From: Streptomyces sp. V1I1
GTDB lineage: Bacteria; Actinomycetota; Actinomycetes; Streptomycetales; Streptomycetaceae
Assembly: GCF_030817355.1 (NCBI RefSeq)
Contig: NZ_JAUSZH010000001.1
Coordinates: forward strand, 5,332,501-5,396,500
Direction of reading: 5' to 3'
Length of the DNA stretch: 64,000 nt
Of this stretch, positions 1 through 9,454 are shown in pieces. A program made the position numbers and the translations under genes. The notes below the pieces were generated by a model, which saw only the letters and a list, made by a program, of their open reading frames with translations, did no database searches and was not told where the DNA came from. Every line of letters starts with the position of its first letter. Position 1 is the first letter of the stretch.

Positions 1-466
1 CGCCGTTGAGGACGTAGTGCGTGCCGTCCTCGGAGAGCTTGGCGGTGGTCTTCATGCCCGCGACGTCGGAGCCGGTGCCCGGCTCGGTCATCGCCAGCGC
101 CCACATCTCCTCGCCGCTGACGAACTTCTCGAGGTAGCGCTTCTTCTGCTCGTCGGTGGCAAGCATCTTGATGTACGGCAGGGCGAGCAGCACATGCACG
201 CCGGAGCCGCCGAAGTTGACGCCCGCGCGCGAGGTCTCCTCGTAGAGGACGGCCTCGAACTTGTGTGTGTCCAGGCCCGCGCCGCCGAACTCCTCGGGGA
301 CGTTGATGCCGAAGATGCCCAGCTCGCCGAGCTTGTAGTAGAAGTCGCGCGGCGCCTGGCCGGCGGCGAACCACTCGTCGTAGACAGGGGCGACCTCGGC
401 CTCGATGAAGGCGCGTATGGTCTCGCGGAACGCCTCGTGGTCCTCGTTGTACACGGTACGGCGCAC
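1..466 (-). CDS. Acyl-CoA dehydrogenase, 5' portion (gene runs off the window)
   Basis: FAD-dependent enzyme that would introduce the alpha-beta double bond into an acyl-CoA in fatty or branched acyl degradation. The reading frame starts at GTG 466 (MRRTVYNEDHEAFRE), preceded by a purine-rich GGAAGGGGG stretch at ribosome-binding distance. It shows typical acyl-CoA dehydrogenase N-terminal sequence: an EEFGG motif and a MWALAMTEPGTGSDVAG stretch, the flavin- and substrate-proximal loop of the family. About 155 residues are visible; the central beta domain and C-terminal helical domain lie beyond base 1. A dyad at 588-603 in its upstream region may be its operator. The exact substrate class cannot be assigned. 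Confidence 0.9.
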   Translation of the reverse strand, partial: MRRTVYNEDHEAFRETIRAFIEAEVAPVYDEWFAAGQAPRDFYYKLGELGIFGINVPEEFGGAGLDTHKFEAVLYEETSRAGVNFGGSGVHVLLALPYIKMLATDEQKKRYLEKFVSGEEMWALAMTEPGTGSDVAGMKTTAKLSEDGTHYVLNG

Positions 467-587
467 GGGGACGCCCCCTTCCCTCTACGGCTGAACCTCC
501 CCCTCGCCCTGGCGGGCTGGGAGGTGCTCCCAGCCGCTCTCGCGGAGGTGGTTCAGCGCCATCGTGGCTGCTCAATTGATGGTGCAA

Positions 588-603
588 CTAAGCGCTTGCT
601 CAG
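588..603. promoter_or_regulatory. Inverted repeat upstream of the acyl-CoA dehydrogenase
   Basis: CTAAGC and GCTCAG flank a 4-base centre, with one mismatch in the arms. It lies about 120 bases upstream of the GTG start at 466. Dyads of this TAAGC-type are common upstream of actinobacterial acyl-CoA dehydrogenases controlled by TetR-type repressors; that this site works the same way is inference. The rest of the 467-658 gap shows nothing else clear. Confidence 0.35.
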
Positions 604-658
604 ACTAAGTTACCCAACGGTCACCGTGGCTGTCCAGGGCGGGGGACGGTCGTACGCG

Positions 659-2128
659 TCACAGCGAGCGCAGCGCGAACCAGAGCTCCATGCGTACGTC
701 CGCGTCGTCCAAGTCCTCGTCGAGCAGGGTCGCGCAGCGGGCGATGCGCTGGCGGACGGTATTGCGGTGGACCTCCATCGCCGCGGCGGTACGGTCCCAA
801 CTGCCGTGCAGCGAGAGCCAGTTGCGCAGAGTGTCGAGCAGGACGGGGGAGTCCGCGATCGGGGCGAGGCGCAGCCGGGCGTGGGCGGCCGCCTCCTCGG
901 GGGCCAGCAGCGCCGCGAGCGAGGTGCCGCGGTGCCTGACCAGGTCGGTACGGGTGGCGGCGGCCCGGTGCACGGCCCTGGCGGCCTGGGTGTCGGCGGC
1001 GGCGAGCTCTTCGGGGAGGACGGGGGCGCTCACGCCGAGCACCCAGCCGGGCTGCGGGGTGACCTCGCGGTCGGCCGGCAGCAGGATCCGTACGGTCCCG
1101 TCGTCGGCCGGGTCGACGAGCGCGCTGCCGAGCGCGGCGCCGAGCGCGGACGCGGCGAAGGGGGTGCCGCTCCCGCCGCGTGCGTGGACGACGGTCCACC
1201 GCTCGGCCCCCAGCAGCGCCGCTGCCTCGGCGGGCCCCGCCCCGAGCAGCAGCCGTACGAGCGCGGCGCTGCGCCCGCTGCTGTCGGCGCCCTGGTGGGG
1301 CGCGGTCAGCAGCGAGAGGAGGACGACGGCGACCCCGGCGACGGTGTGGTCGCCGGCCTCGCGCACGGGGGTGGCGAGCCCGAGCACGAGCCCCTGGTGC
1401 CCGCCGAGGGCGTAGGCGGCGAGCTGCGCGCCGGGAATGGCGTCACTGGCGGACGCGGGCACGGGCACGGCCTGTCCCGGGTCGTCCCTCGGCGTTCCCG
1501 GCAGGGGTTTCACCACCCGCGCCAGGCGGCCCAGCGCCGCCCCCGCGTCCGGGCTCGGCGCGCGGCCCGACGAAGAGAGTTCCATGCCGTCCGGGGCCAG
1601 CAGCACCGCCTGGCCGCCCAGGCGGGACGCCAGCTGGTGCAGGACCGCCGGGACCGGGTCAGGGCGGGCCGCCGCCGCCGCGAGGCCCTGCTGGGCCTGG
1701 GTCACCCGGCGCAGTTCCCGGTGGCGCGCCTCCGCCATCAGGCGCCACACCGCACGCGCCACCGCCGTGAACGTCGTCTTCGGCGGCACCTCGAGCAGCG
1801 GCAGCCCATGCCGGTCGCACGCCTCTATCAGCGCCTGAGGCACCGTGTCGTACACCGGCGCCACCCCGAAGCCCAGCGCCGCCGCCCCCGCCTGCACGAT
1901 GCGCGAGACGTACATGTCGGGGTCCTTGAGCAGCACCCCCGCGCTCAGCAGCAGCTCGCCGCCGAGCAGATACGGATAGGGGTCCGCCATCTCGGAGGTG
2001 TGCACCCAGTGCACCGCCGCGCCCGCCTCCATCGGCCCGGCGATCTGCCGCAGACCGAGTTCCTCGCGGGCGAGCAGCGCGGCGAGAGGGATCGGTGGGG
2101 TCGGTGGGGCTGCTGCGATCTCCGGCAT
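659..2128 (-). CDS. PucR-family transcriptional regulator
   Basis: Regulator of about 489 residues. The N-terminal PucR domain covers roughly residues 15-130 (EELGLRQIAGPMEAGAAVHW, then GGELLLSAGVLL). A variable central region follows, and the C-terminus is a PucR-type helix-turn-helix ending LLDTLRNWLSLHGSWDRTA and NTVRQRIARC. This family controls purine, amino-acid or polyamine catabolism genes. It is divergent from the transporter/agmatinase operon at 2252-6416 and is the likely local regulator of it. The start is uncertain: ATG 2128 is used, but in-frame ATGs at 2143 and near 2180 are also possible. Confidence 0.87.
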   Translation of the reverse strand: MPEIAAAPPTPPIPLAALLAREELGLRQIAGPMEAGAAVHWVHTSEMADPYPYLLGGELLLSAGVLLKDPDMYVSRIVQAGAAALGFGVAPVYDTVPQALIEACDRHGLPLLEVPPKTTFTAVARAVWRLMAEARHRELRRVTQAQQGLAAAAARPDPVPAVLHQLASRLGGQAVLLAPDGMELSSSGRAPSPDAGAALGRLARVVKPLPGTPRDDPGQAVPVPASASDAIPGAQLAAYALGGHQGLVLGLATPVREAGDHTVAGVAVVLLSLLTAPHQGADSSGRSAALVRLLLGAGPAEAAALLGAERWTVVHARGGSGTPFAASALGAALGSALVDPADDGTVRILLPADREVTPQPGWVLGVSAPVLPEELAAADTQAARAVHRAAATRTDLVRHRGTSLAALLAPEEAAAHARLRLAPIADSPVLLDTLRNWLSLHGSWDRTAAAMEVHRNTVRQRIARCATLLDEDLDDADVRMELWFALRSL

Positions 2129-2160
2129 GGACAGTCCATCCATAGGCGGTGTCAAGAATG

Positions 2161-2180
2161 GATGAAACGTACACTTCATC
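2161..2180. promoter_or_regulatory. Inverted repeat in the pucR/transporter divergent promoter
   Basis: GATGAA and TTCATC are separated by 8 bases, between the regulator start and the symporter start at 2252. Position and symmetry make it a candidate operator for the neighbouring PucR-type protein. No binding data; inference only. Confidence 0.35.
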
Positions 2181-2251
2181 GATGCTTTCCGGCCACCTAC
2201 CGTCGTCGCACAAGACCTGAGAACCCCGGGGGACGAGACGGAAGGAAGCCG

Positions 2252-3721
2252 ATGGCTGTCGACTATGCAGTAATCGTCGTTTATCTGGCCGGCATGCTCG
2301 GCATGGGCTGGTGGGGCATGCGCCGCGCGAAGTCCAAGAGCGAGTTCCTGGTCGCCGGCCGTCGGCTCGGTCCCTGGATGTACTCCGGCACCATGGCCGC
2401 CATCGTCCTCGGCGGCGCCTCCACCATCGGCGGCGTGGGCCTCGGCTACAAGTACGGCCTCTCCGGCGCCTGGATGGTCTTCGCCATCGGCCTCGGGCTG
2501 CTCGCGCTGAGCATCTTCTTCTCCGCGCGCATCGCCCGCCTCAAGGTCTACACCGTCTCCGAGATGCTCGACCTGCGCTACGGCGGCAAGGCCGGCATCA
2601 TCACCGGCGTCGTGATGTGGGCGTACACCCTGATGCTCGCGGTCACCTCGACCATCGCGTACGCCACGATCTTCGACGTCCTCTTCGACATGAACCGCAC
2701 CGTCGCGATCATCCTCGGCGGCTCGATCGTCGTCGCGTACTCCGCGCTCGGCGGCATGTGGTCGATCACCCTCACCGACATGGTGCAGTTCGTCGTCAAG
2801 ACCGTCGGCGTGCTGCTGCTCCTGCTGCCCATCGCGGTCGTCAAGGCGGGCGGCTTCGCCCAGATGAAGGCCCAGCTGCCGAACGAGTACTTCGCGCCGC
2901 TCGGCATCGGCGGCGAGACGATCTTCACGTACGTCCTGATCTACACCTTCGGCATGCTGATCGGTCAGGACATCTGGCAGCGCGTCTTCACCGCCCGCAC
3001 CGACAAGGTCGCCCGCTGGGGCGGCACCGTCGCCGGCACCTACTGTCTCGCCTACGCCCTGGCCGGCGCGGTCATCGGCACCGCGGCCAAGGTGCTCTAC
3101 CCCAAGCTGGGCAACGCGGACGACGCCTTCGCCACCATCGTGAAGGACGAACTCCCCATGGGCGTACGCGGACTGGTGCTCGCCGCCGCGCTCGCCGCGG
3201 TGATGTCCACCTCCTCCGGCGCGCTCATCGCCTGCGCCACCGTCGCCAACAACGACATCTGGTCGCGGCTGCGCGGCGCGGTCTCGGGCGGCGACGATCC
3301 GCATGACGAGGTCAAGGGCAACCGCGCCTTCATCCTCATCATGGGCGTCGCCGTCATCTGCATCGCCATCGCTCTGAACAACGTCATCGAGGCGCTGACC
3401 GTCGCGTACAACCTGCTCGTCGCCGGTCTGCTGGTGCCCATCCTCGGCGGTCTGCTGTGGAAGCGCGGCACGGTCTACGGAGCGCTCGCCGGAGTCGTCG
3501 TCGGCGGCGGGGCCGTGATTGCCTTGATGGCGAAGTACTCGATCCTCGCGACCGAGCCCATCTACTACGGCCTGCTGGCCTCGTTCGCCGCGTACGTGAT
3601 CGTCAGCCTGTGCACCCGGCCGACGGACGAGGCGATCCTGGCGAACTGGCGCGAGCGGCTGGCCGGCCTCCCGGGCGCCGAGGCTGAGGCCCCGGCCGAG
3701 CCCGCCGCTGTCCCCAGCTAG
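2252..3721 (+). CDS. Sodium:solute symporter family transporter
   Basis: Integral membrane protein of 489 residues in the SSS family (Na+/solute symport). The start ATG 2252 has a good GAAGGAAG ribosome-binding site; a longer in-frame extension towards base 17 crosses the divergent regulator and is rejected. About 13 hydrophobic segments run through the protein, the first being [19 protein letters not shown]. The SSS hallmark follows: [16 protein letters not shown], then a Gly/Ala/Ser-rich helix ([18 protein letters not shown]). It precedes agmatinase by 53 bases, so it is probably the uptake system for a guanidino compound or polyamine. The substrate is inferred from the operon, not from residues. 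Confidence 0.9.
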   Translation: MAVDYAVIVVYLAGMLGMGWWGMRRAKSKSEFLVAGRRLGPWMYSGTMAAIVLGGASTIGGVGLGYKYGLSGAWMVFAIGLGLLALSIFFSARIARLKVYTVSEMLDLRYGGKAGIITGVVMWAYTLMLAVTSTIAYATIFDVLFDMNRTVAIILGGSIVVAYSALGGMWSITLTDMVQFVVKTVGVLLLLLPIAVVKAGGFAQMKAQLPNEYFAPLGIGGETIFTYVLIYTFGMLIGQDIWQRVFTARTDKVARWGGTVAGTYCLAYALAGAVIGTAAKVLYPKLGNADDAFATIVKDELPMGVRGLVLAAALAAVMSTSSGALIACATVANNDIWSRLRGAVSGGDDPHDEVKGNRAFILIMGVAVICIAIALNNVIEALTVAYNLLVAGLLVPILGGLLWKRGTVYGALAGVVVGGGAVIALMAKYSILATEPIYYGLLASFAAYVIVSLCTRPTDEAILANWRERLAGLPGAEAEAPAEPAAVPS

Positions 3722-3774
3722 CGCCCACAGCTAGAGTCAAACCGCAACGAAGCGTAGGAAAGAAGGCAATTCAC

Positions 3775-4737
3775 ATGAGCAGCACCGAGCAACCGCGCGG
3801 CCCGATCGACTCGTCCCGTATCCCGCGGTACGCCGGACCCGCCACGTTCGCCCGGCTGCCCCGGCTCGACGAGGTCGGCCGCGCCGATGTCGCCGTGGTC
3901 GGCGTTCCCTTCGACTCCGGGGTCTCCTACCGGCCAGGCGCGCGCTTCGGCGGTAACGCGATCCGCGAGGCGTCGAGGCTCCTGCGCCCGTACAACCCGG
4001 CGCAGGACGCCTCGCCCTTCGCTCTCGCGCAGGTCGCGGACGCGGGTGACATCTCCGCGAACCCGTTCAACATCAACGAGGCCGTCGAGACGATCGAGGC
4101 CGCGGCCGACGACCTGCTGGGCACCGGCGCGCGGCTGATGACGCTCGGCGGCGACCACACCATCGCGCTGCCGCTGCTGCGCTCGGTCGCCAAGAAGCAC
4201 GGCCCGGTCGCCCTGCTCCACTTCGACGCGCACCTGGACACCTGGGACACGTACTTCGGCGCGGAGTACACCCACGGCACGCCGTTCCGCCGGGCCGTCG
4301 AGGAGGGCATCCTCGACACCGAGGCGCTCTCGCACGTCGGTATCCGCGGTCCCCTGTACGGCAAGCAGGACCTGACCGACGACGAGAAGATGGGCTTCGG
4401 CATCGTCACCTCCTCCGACGTCTACCGCCGGGGCGCCGACGAGGTCGCCGACCAGCTGCGTCAGCGCATCGGTGACCGCCCGCTCTACATCTCCATCGAC
4501 ATCGACTGCCTCGACCCCGCCCACGCCCCGGGCACCGGCACCCCCGAGGCGGGGGGCATGACCTCCCGCGAGCTGCTGGAGATCCTGCGCGGTCTGGCCT
4601 CCTGCAACCTCGTGTCGGCGGACGTCGTCGAGGTCGCGCCCGCGTACGACCATGCCGAGATCACCTCGGTCGCGGCGTCCCACACGGCGTACGAGCTGAC
4701 CACGATCATGTCCCGCCAGATCGCGGAGACCCGATGA
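3775..4737 (+). CDS. speB: Agmatinase / ureohydrolase
   Basis: Member of the arginase/agmatinase family, which hydrolyses a guanidino group to urea and an amine at a binuclear Mn centre. Length is 320 residues, normal for the family. The metal ligands are visible: GGDHT (His128), [10 protein letters not shown] (Asp151, His153, Asp155) and [19 protein letters not shown] (Asp242, Asp244). It starts at ATG 3775 after AGGAAAGAAGG. Its stop overlaps the next start (ATGA at 4734-4737), so the two are translationally coupled. Actinobacterial proteins of this group also include guanidinobutyrase and guanidinopropionase, so the true substrate may not be agmatine. Confidence 0.92.
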   Translation: MSSTEQPRGPIDSSRIPRYAGPATFARLPRLDEVGRADVAVVGVPFDSGVSYRPGARFGGNAIREASRLLRPYNPAQDASPFALAQVADAGDISANPFNINEAVETIEAAADDLLGTGARLMTLGGDHTIALPLLRSVAKKHGPVALLHFDAHLDTWDTYFGAEYTHGTPFRRAVEEGILDTEALSHVGIRGPLYGKQDLTDDEKMGFGIVTSSDVYRRGADEVADQLRQRIGDRPLYISIDIDCLDPAHAPGTGTPEAGGMTSRELLEILRGLASCNLVSADVVEVAPAYDHAEITSVAASHTAYELTTIMSRQIAETR

Positions 4738-6416
4738 CCCACGATCACGACCTGGTCCTGCGGCCGACCGAGGCGCAGACCGAGGCCGCGCTGAACCCAC
4801 CGCCCGGCCGCAACGGGGGCGACCTCGTGGTCGAGACGCTCCAGGGCCTGGGCGCGACGACGGTCTTCGGTCTGCCCGGCCAGCACGCGCTGGGCATGTT
4901 CGACGCGCTGCGCCGCTCCTCGCTCTCGTACGTCGGACTGCGCGTCGAGAACAACGCGGGCTTCGCCGCCGACGCGTACGGCCGTCTGACGGGTGAAGTA
5001 GCCCCGCTGCTGCTCTCCACCGGCCCGGGTGCGCTGATGTCGCTGGCCGCGCTCCAGGAGTCGGCGGCGGCGAGCGCGCCCGTGCTGGCGATCGGCAGTC
5101 AGGTGCCGACGGCCGGTCTTGGCGGCGGCCGTCACGGCTATCTTCACGAACTGCGCGACCAGCAGGCCTCGTTCCGCGACATCGTGAAGTCCGTGCACAT
5201 CGTGCGTACGGCTTCGCAGATCCCTTCGGCGATCGCAGCCGCGTGGGAGTCGGCGCTGACGGCTCCGCACGGCCCGGTGTGGGTGGAGATCCCCCAGGAC
5301 GTTCTTCTGGCGAAGACGACGCTGCCGGTCGTCACGGCGATGGACGCGACCCCGGACGAGGTCGTGCCGCGCCCGGAACTGACCGCGGTGGCGGCCGACT
5401 TGCTGTCCCGCGCCTCGCGTCCGGCGATCATCGCGGGCGGCGGAGTCGTACGCTCCGACGCGTCCGGCAAGCTGCTCGCCCTCGCGGAGAAGCTGGACGC
5501 CCCGGTCGTCACGACCTTCGGCGGCAAGGGCGCCTTCCCCTGGGAGCACCCGCTGTCACTCCAGTCCTGGCTGGAGGACCGCCACACCACGGACTTCCTC
5601 GAGTCTGCGGACGTCCTGCTCGTGGTCGGCTCCGGCCTGGGCGAACTCTCCTCGAACTACCACACGTTCGCGCCGCGCGGCCGGGTCATCCAGATCGAGG
5701 CTGACGCGGGCAAGCTGGAGTCCAACCACCCGGGCCTCGGCATCCACGCGGACGCGCGCCTCGCGCTGTCCGCGCTGCTGGAGACGGTGGAGGAGCGCGA
5801 GGACCGGGCGGCGGAGGAGCGTGTCCGTACGGTCCTGACGCAGGTCCGCGAACGACTCGCGTCCCAGGACCTTCCCCTGGAACAGCAGGTGCTGGCGTCC
5901 GTACGCGAGGCCCTGCCGGACAGCTCGCCCAGCTTCTGGGACATGACGATCCTGGCCTACTGGGCCTGGTCCGCCTTCGACGCCCGCCACCCGAACACGA
6001 TGCACTCGGCCCAGGGCGCGGGCGGCCTCGGCTACGGCTACCCGGCGGCGCTGGGCGCCGCGGCGGCCGACCGCTCCCGCCCGGTCCTCGCGGTCTCCGG
6101 CGACGGCGGCGCGATGTACTCGATCGCGGAACTGGCCACGGCGCGCCAGTACGACCTCCCGGTCACCTGGCTGATCGTGGACGACGGCGGCTACGGCATC
6201 CTGCGCGAGTACATGAAGGACGCCTTCGGCGAGCCGACGGCGACGGAACTGTCCCGCCCGGACTTCGTGGCGCTGGCGGAGTCCTTCGGCGTGCCCGCGG
6301 TGCGTACGACCCCGGAGTCCCTGACGGAAGACCTGGGCAAGGCGCTCACGGAGCCGGGCCCGTCGGTGGTCGTGCTCCCCGCGGTCCTGCGGATGTTCGC
6401 CCCGACGCACGCCTGA
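4734..6416 (+). CDS. Thiamine-diphosphate-dependent enzyme, acetolactate synthase-like
   Basis: 560-residue ThDP enzyme with the usual three domains. An N-terminal Pyr domain carries the catalytic Glu region ([17 protein letters not shown]), a middle domain follows, and the C-terminal PP domain has the [12 protein letters not shown] start of the ThDP-binding motif (GDG with about 25 further residues). It overlaps the agmatinase stop by four bases and ends at a strong terminator, so it is the last gene of the operon. Its link to guanidino-compound breakdown is known only by association; decarboxylation or ligation of a 2-keto acid produced downstream is a plausible role. Confidence 0.88.
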   Translation: MTHDHDLVLRPTEAQTEAALNPPPGRNGGDLVVETLQGLGATTVFGLPGQHALGMFDALRRSSLSYVGLRVENNAGFAADAYGRLTGEVAPLLLSTGPGALMSLAALQESAAASAPVLAIGSQVPTAGLGGGRHGYLHELRDQQASFRDIVKSVHIVRTASQIPSAIAAAWESALTAPHGPVWVEIPQDVLLAKTTLPVVTAMDATPDEVVPRPELTAVAADLLSRASRPAIIAGGGVVRSDASGKLLALAEKLDAPVVTTFGGKGAFPWEHPLSLQSWLEDRHTTDFLESADVLLVVGSGLGELSSNYHTFAPRGRVIQIEADAGKLESNHPGLGIHADARLALSALLETVEEREDRAAEERVRTVLTQVRERLASQDLPLEQQVLASVREALPDSSPSFWDMTILAYWAWSAFDARHPNTMHSAQGAGGLGYGYPAALGAAAADRSRPVLAVSGDGGAMYSIAELATARQYDLPVTWLIVDDGGYGILREYMKDAFGEPTATELSRPDFVALAESFGVPAVRTTPESLTEDLGKALTEPGPSVVVLPAVLRMFAPTHA

Positions 6417-6431
6417 GCCGTCCCTCTGATC

Positions 6432-6472
6432 CCTGGCCCCGCTGCCCCATCCCCCGAGGCAGCGGGGCCAGG
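6432..6472 (+). terminator. Intrinsic terminator after the ThDP enzyme operon
   Basis: A perfect 15-bp stem with an 11-base loop (arms 6432-6446 and 6458-6472), beginning 15 bases after the stop codon and followed by a short T-containing stretch. Confidence 0.85.
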
Positions 6473-6600
6473 TTATGTCTGAACGGCCGGGGAACGTGGA
6501 CAGTTACGAGGACATGGGGGACGCGGCTTGAGCGAGCTCGTGCCCGGGGGCGCGATCGAGTAGCCCTACCCGCCCAACACTCGCGTCCCAGCGTGCCGCG

Positions 6601-6777
6601 CTCGCCTACGCCGACGACCACCTCGGGCGCCTGATCGCCGCTCTGACCGCGAAGCAACGCTGGCTGATCATCATGTGCGCCGACCATGGCGACGCTTTCG
6701 GCGACGACGGATTCCACGGCCGTGGCATCGCTCACCCCGTCGTCATGAACGTGCCGTTCGCGGCGATGGTGCGCTAA
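6601..6777 (+). pseudogene. Remnant of an STM4013-type alkaline-phosphatase-superfamily hydrolase (3' end)
   Basis: The frame reads ALAYADDHLGRLIAAL, then IIMCADHGDAFGDDGFHGRG and AHPVVMNVPFA, and stops at TAA 6775-6777. This matches the C-terminal part of STM4013/SEN3800-type hydrolases, including the metal-binding CADHGD motif. No start codon or N-terminal two thirds is present; upstream the frame is closed. It ends where the oppositely oriented DUF4291 remnant begins, so two broken 3' ends meet tail to tail. The family assignment is from memory of the motif pattern. Confidence 0.6.
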
Positions 6778-7027
6778 TGACCGCTACTCGGGCCGGGGCC
6801 CGCTTCAACTGGCGCTTCCAGGTAGCGCGGTCGGGGTGCAGCCCGTGCTCGTAGTGGGCCAGGCAGGCATGCTCCAGCGCCCACTCGAAGCCTTCACGGG
6901 TGATCTCGACGGCGAGGACGGTTTCCTGGGCTTCCTTGGCGCCCCACCCGCAGCGATACATCATCCAGAGGAATGACGGCTTGATCCACGTCAAGTCGTG
7001 TTCATAGTCCTTTTTGAAGTGGGACAC
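6743..7027 (-). pseudogene. Truncated DUF4291-family gene
   Basis: A 94-codon frame from GTG 7027. Residues 11-81 match the core of DUF4291 proteins (LTWIKPSFLWMMYRCGWG, then EITREGFEWALEH). Full-length members are about 190-200 residues, so both ends are missing. The first ten residues and the last thirteen are unrelated; the latter are simply antisense to the neighbouring hydrolase remnant. Homology stops near base 6785. It might still be expressed as a short protein, but it is most likely a fossil. Confidence 0.6.
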
Positions 7028-7045
7028 ATAGGGTCGACGGCCACG

Positions 7046-7603
7046 TTACGGCGTGTCGTGTCGGCTGACGACTGACTCTGCGGCGGCCATCGCGAGGAAC
7101 CATGGGTACGCGTCCGGTCGGCCTTGCCCCGGCTCGTTCGGAACGAACCCTCCCTTCCCATAGAGCACGTGGACGCCCATGGCGCGGAGGGTCGCGATGC
7201 TCTGGTTGAACTGGGTGTGCTGCACGTATGCGGCGTTGACGCAGGGCATGGTGATCACGGGGATGCCCTTGCCGGTGCCTTCGGCCACGAACCCGACCAC
7301 GAACTTCTCTGTGATGCCCAGAGCCCATTGATTGATCGTGTTGAACGTCGCAGGGGCCAGTACGGCAACATCCGCCGGCGGCCACACGTCGGGGTCCTTG
7401 GGCAGCTTGTATCGGCTGCGCACCGGGTGTCCGGTCAGCTCCTCCAGGGCGGGCAATTGATCGTCCAGCCAGCGGGCGGCGGTGGGTGTCAGCCCCAGGC
7501 AGACATCCCACCCCGCCGTCTGGGCTTTCTCGATGACCCCGGCGACATTGAGCACCGGAGGGGCCGCGCTGCCCAGCAAGTACAGGACTCGGTTCGCAGT
7601 CAT
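7046..7603 (-). CDS. Flavoprotein (PPC-decarboxylase-like fold)
   Basis: A 185-residue protein resembling the flavoprotein/phosphopantothenoylcysteine decarboxylase fold. It begins RVLYLLGSAAPPVLNV, and contains DVAVLAPATFNTINQWALGI, in which the PATxNT-like flavin-binding stretch is recognisable, and a VITMPCVN segment. Starts at ATG 7603. It is divergent from the XRE regulator at 7738, a pairing often seen in streptomycetes, so the regulator may control it. Reaction and substrate are unknown. Confidence 0.8.
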   Translation of the reverse strand: MTANRVLYLLGSAAPPVLNVAGVIEKAQTAGWDVCLGLTPTAARWLDDQLPALEELTGHPVRSRYKLPKDPDVWPPADVAVLAPATFNTINQWALGITEKFVVGFVAEGTGKGIPVITMPCVNAAYVQHTQFNQSIATLRAMGVHVLYGKGGFVPNEPGQGRPDAYPWFLAMAAAESVVSRHDTP

Positions 7604-7737
7604 GGCCGCAGTTCATCTTGAATATTCGGGCTTGCGCAACCGCAGTTAGCTGAGGCCTTGGGGACGGTTCGCCGTTCCCCCTACTGGTGGGACGGGTAGC
7701 GTTTCCCGTGAGCGCGCCACGGAATGGAGCCCCTTCA

Positions 7738-8922
7738 ATGCCTCTCACCGAAGGTGAGCACACAGGCACCCGGATCGCGTACCACCGCAAGCGAGCCGGG
7801 CTGACCCAGCGCGGGCTGGCTCAGAAGATCCCGTACTCGTACAGCCTGCTCACTCAGGTGGAGAGCGGCCACAAGCCTGCTAGTCCTGACCTGGTCGCCA
7901 CGGTCGCCAAGGTGCTGTGTGTTGACGTCACGTCACTGACCGGTCAGCCGTACGTGACCGAACTTCAGCAAGATCGGCTGGCAGAACTGGTCCGGCCCAT
8001 CAGGGAAGCACTGGATCTCTACGACCTGGGGCCAGATCCCGCGATCACACCCCGCCCCACGCCTCAGCTCGTGGCGGCGGCCGAGAACCTGTGCCGCCTG
8101 GTGCGGGCGACGAAGCTCCATGACGCTGCGCTCGAACTGCCTGATGTCATAGGGGAGATCACCACTGCCGCCTACCGTGCGCCGTCTTCGGAGCTCTGGG
8201 CGGCGCTGTCCAGTACGTATCGCACTGCTCACGACGTGACGGTGAAACTCGGCTACTACGACTTGTCCACCGTGGCACTCGATCGCATGGACTGGGCCGC
8301 TACGCGTGCCTCTGATCCCCTGCTGGCAGCGGTCCGCCAGTACATGCGGGCGCTCGTGTACTTCCGGGAAGGCGAGTACACCATCGGTCAGCGCCTCATC
8401 GTGGCTGGCCAAAACACTCTGGGGCAGGCCCAGTCATCTCGGGAACGCTTCGCCGTGGCGGGTCAGCTCCACCTCGGGGCATCGATCATCGCTGCTCGTG
8501 CTCATGACCACAGTGAAGTCACGGCACACCTGGCGGAGGCACGCGCCTTTGCCTCCCGTGTAGGCGAAGCAGCAGATGTGCTGTGGTTGTCGTTCGGTCC
8601 GACCAATGTGAGGGTTCACGCAGTGTCGGCCCATATCGAGATGGGCGAATTCGGTGAAGCACTGCGCCAAGCCGAAGAGGTGCGCATACCGAATGACTGG
8701 GCGGTGTCCCGGGCTTCCCACTTCCACGTGGACCGGGCTCGTGTCCAGATGGAGGCCGGCCGCACCGAGGCTGCGCTGAAGTCCCTCATCACGGCGCGGC
8801 GGTTGGCTCCACAGCAGACCCGATACCACGCGGGAGCTCGGGAGACCATCCGCGGTCTGGTGCATCTGGCCCGACGCACTCCCGACACCCTTGATCACCT
8901 GGCCGCCTGGGTGGGGCTGTAG
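7738..8922 (+). CDS. XRE-family helix-turn-helix regulator with helical-repeat C-terminus
   Basis: 394 residues. Residues about 8-65 form an XRE/Cro-type helix-turn-helix (GTRIAYHRKRAGLTQRGLAQ, then SLLTQVESGHKPASPDL). The remaining roughly 300 residues are helical with TPR-like spacing (ALRQAEEVRI, ARVQMEAGRTEAALKSL), as in many Streptomyces regulators of this class. Start ATG 7738 is preferred because the helix-turn-helix then sits at the usual distance; an upstream GTG at 7687 is possible. It is followed by a strong terminator and is divergent from the flavoprotein gene. Base composition is somewhat less GC-rich than the operon at 2-6 kb. Confidence 0.85.
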   Translation: MPLTEGEHTGTRIAYHRKRAGLTQRGLAQKIPYSYSLLTQVESGHKPASPDLVATVAKVLCVDVTSLTGQPYVTELQQDRLAELVRPIREALDLYDLGPDPAITPRPTPQLVAAAENLCRLVRATKLHDAALELPDVIGEITTAAYRAPSSELWAALSSTYRTAHDVTVKLGYYDLSTVALDRMDWAATRASDPLLAAVRQYMRALVYFREGEYTIGQRLIVAGQNTLGQAQSSRERFAVAGQLHLGASIIAARAHDHSEVTAHLAEARAFASRVGEAADVLWLSFGPTNVRVHAVSAHIEMGEFGEALRQAEEVRIPNDWAVSRASHFHVDRARVQMEAGRTEAALKSLITARRLAPQQTRYHAGARETIRGLVHLARRTPDTLDHLAAWVGL

Positions 8923-8937
8923 GACTCTCACACCTGG

Positions 8938-8971
8938 CCCCCGACTTTCACTGAAGTGTGAAAGTCGGGGG
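8938..8971 (+). terminator. Intrinsic terminator after the XRE regulator
   Basis: A perfect 14-bp stem (8938-8951 with 8958-8971) with a 6-base loop, followed by CTTCTTGT. It starts 16 bases after the stop codon. Confidence 0.85.
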
Positions 8972-9035
8972 CTTCTTGTGTCGCCAGCATGGTTGAACAG
9001 CCGGTTTACCGATCACCGGAACCGAGGTGGGCGAC

Positions 9036-9454
9036 ATGCAGGCGAAAGAGCAGCCGTTGGTACATCGCTGGACTCGCCATCCTGCAAGCGTTGGCAGAGC
9101 GCGGCCGAGTTAAAGAAGGCGCTTGCCAATTGGTGCCTAGACGCGGTCGAGGACGCGGCACTGGTGGTGCTGTCTGAGCTAGTGACCAATGCGGTTCGGC
9201 ATGCGCATGTTTCGCCGGGGCGCGAGATCGAGACGCGGTATCTGCGTGAGGCAGAAGGCGTCCGCATCGAGGTTCACGACGCGGCTGACGAACGTCCCGC
9301 AGCTCGCTTGCCCGGAGAGTCCGGCGGCTGGGGCCTTGGCCTCGTCGACGAGCTAGCCGACCGGTGGGGTGTCGACGACCGGGATGGGGTCGGCAAGTCG
9401 GTATGGGCCGTGGTGACTGCTACCGACGGAGATGAGGCGCGATGGCTCGGGTGA
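9036..9454 (+). pseudogene. ATP-binding (HATPase/anti-sigma-like) protein with a frameshift
   Basis: A good start is present: ATG 9036 after GAGGTGG. The frame reads MQAKEQPLVHRWTRHPASVGRAR, the usual N-terminus of small Streptomyces HATPase_c proteins, but hits TAA at 9111. The rest of the domain continues in another frame from about 9106: AELKKALANWCLD, LSELVTNAVRHAH (N box), HDAADERP and GGWGLGLVDELADRWGV (G box). One missing base near 9102-9106 explains both halves. The product would be about 139 residues, a serine-kinase-like regulator. Either a real lesion or a base-calling error in a GC-rich run. The 3' half uses a TTA codon. Confidence 0.75.

Noticed and set aside
17..2251. Upstream extension of the symporter frame to base 17
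   Set aside because: It crosses the divergent regulator and the acyl-CoA dehydrogenase gene and is not protein-like. ATG 2252 has a proper ribosome-binding site and the family N-terminus.
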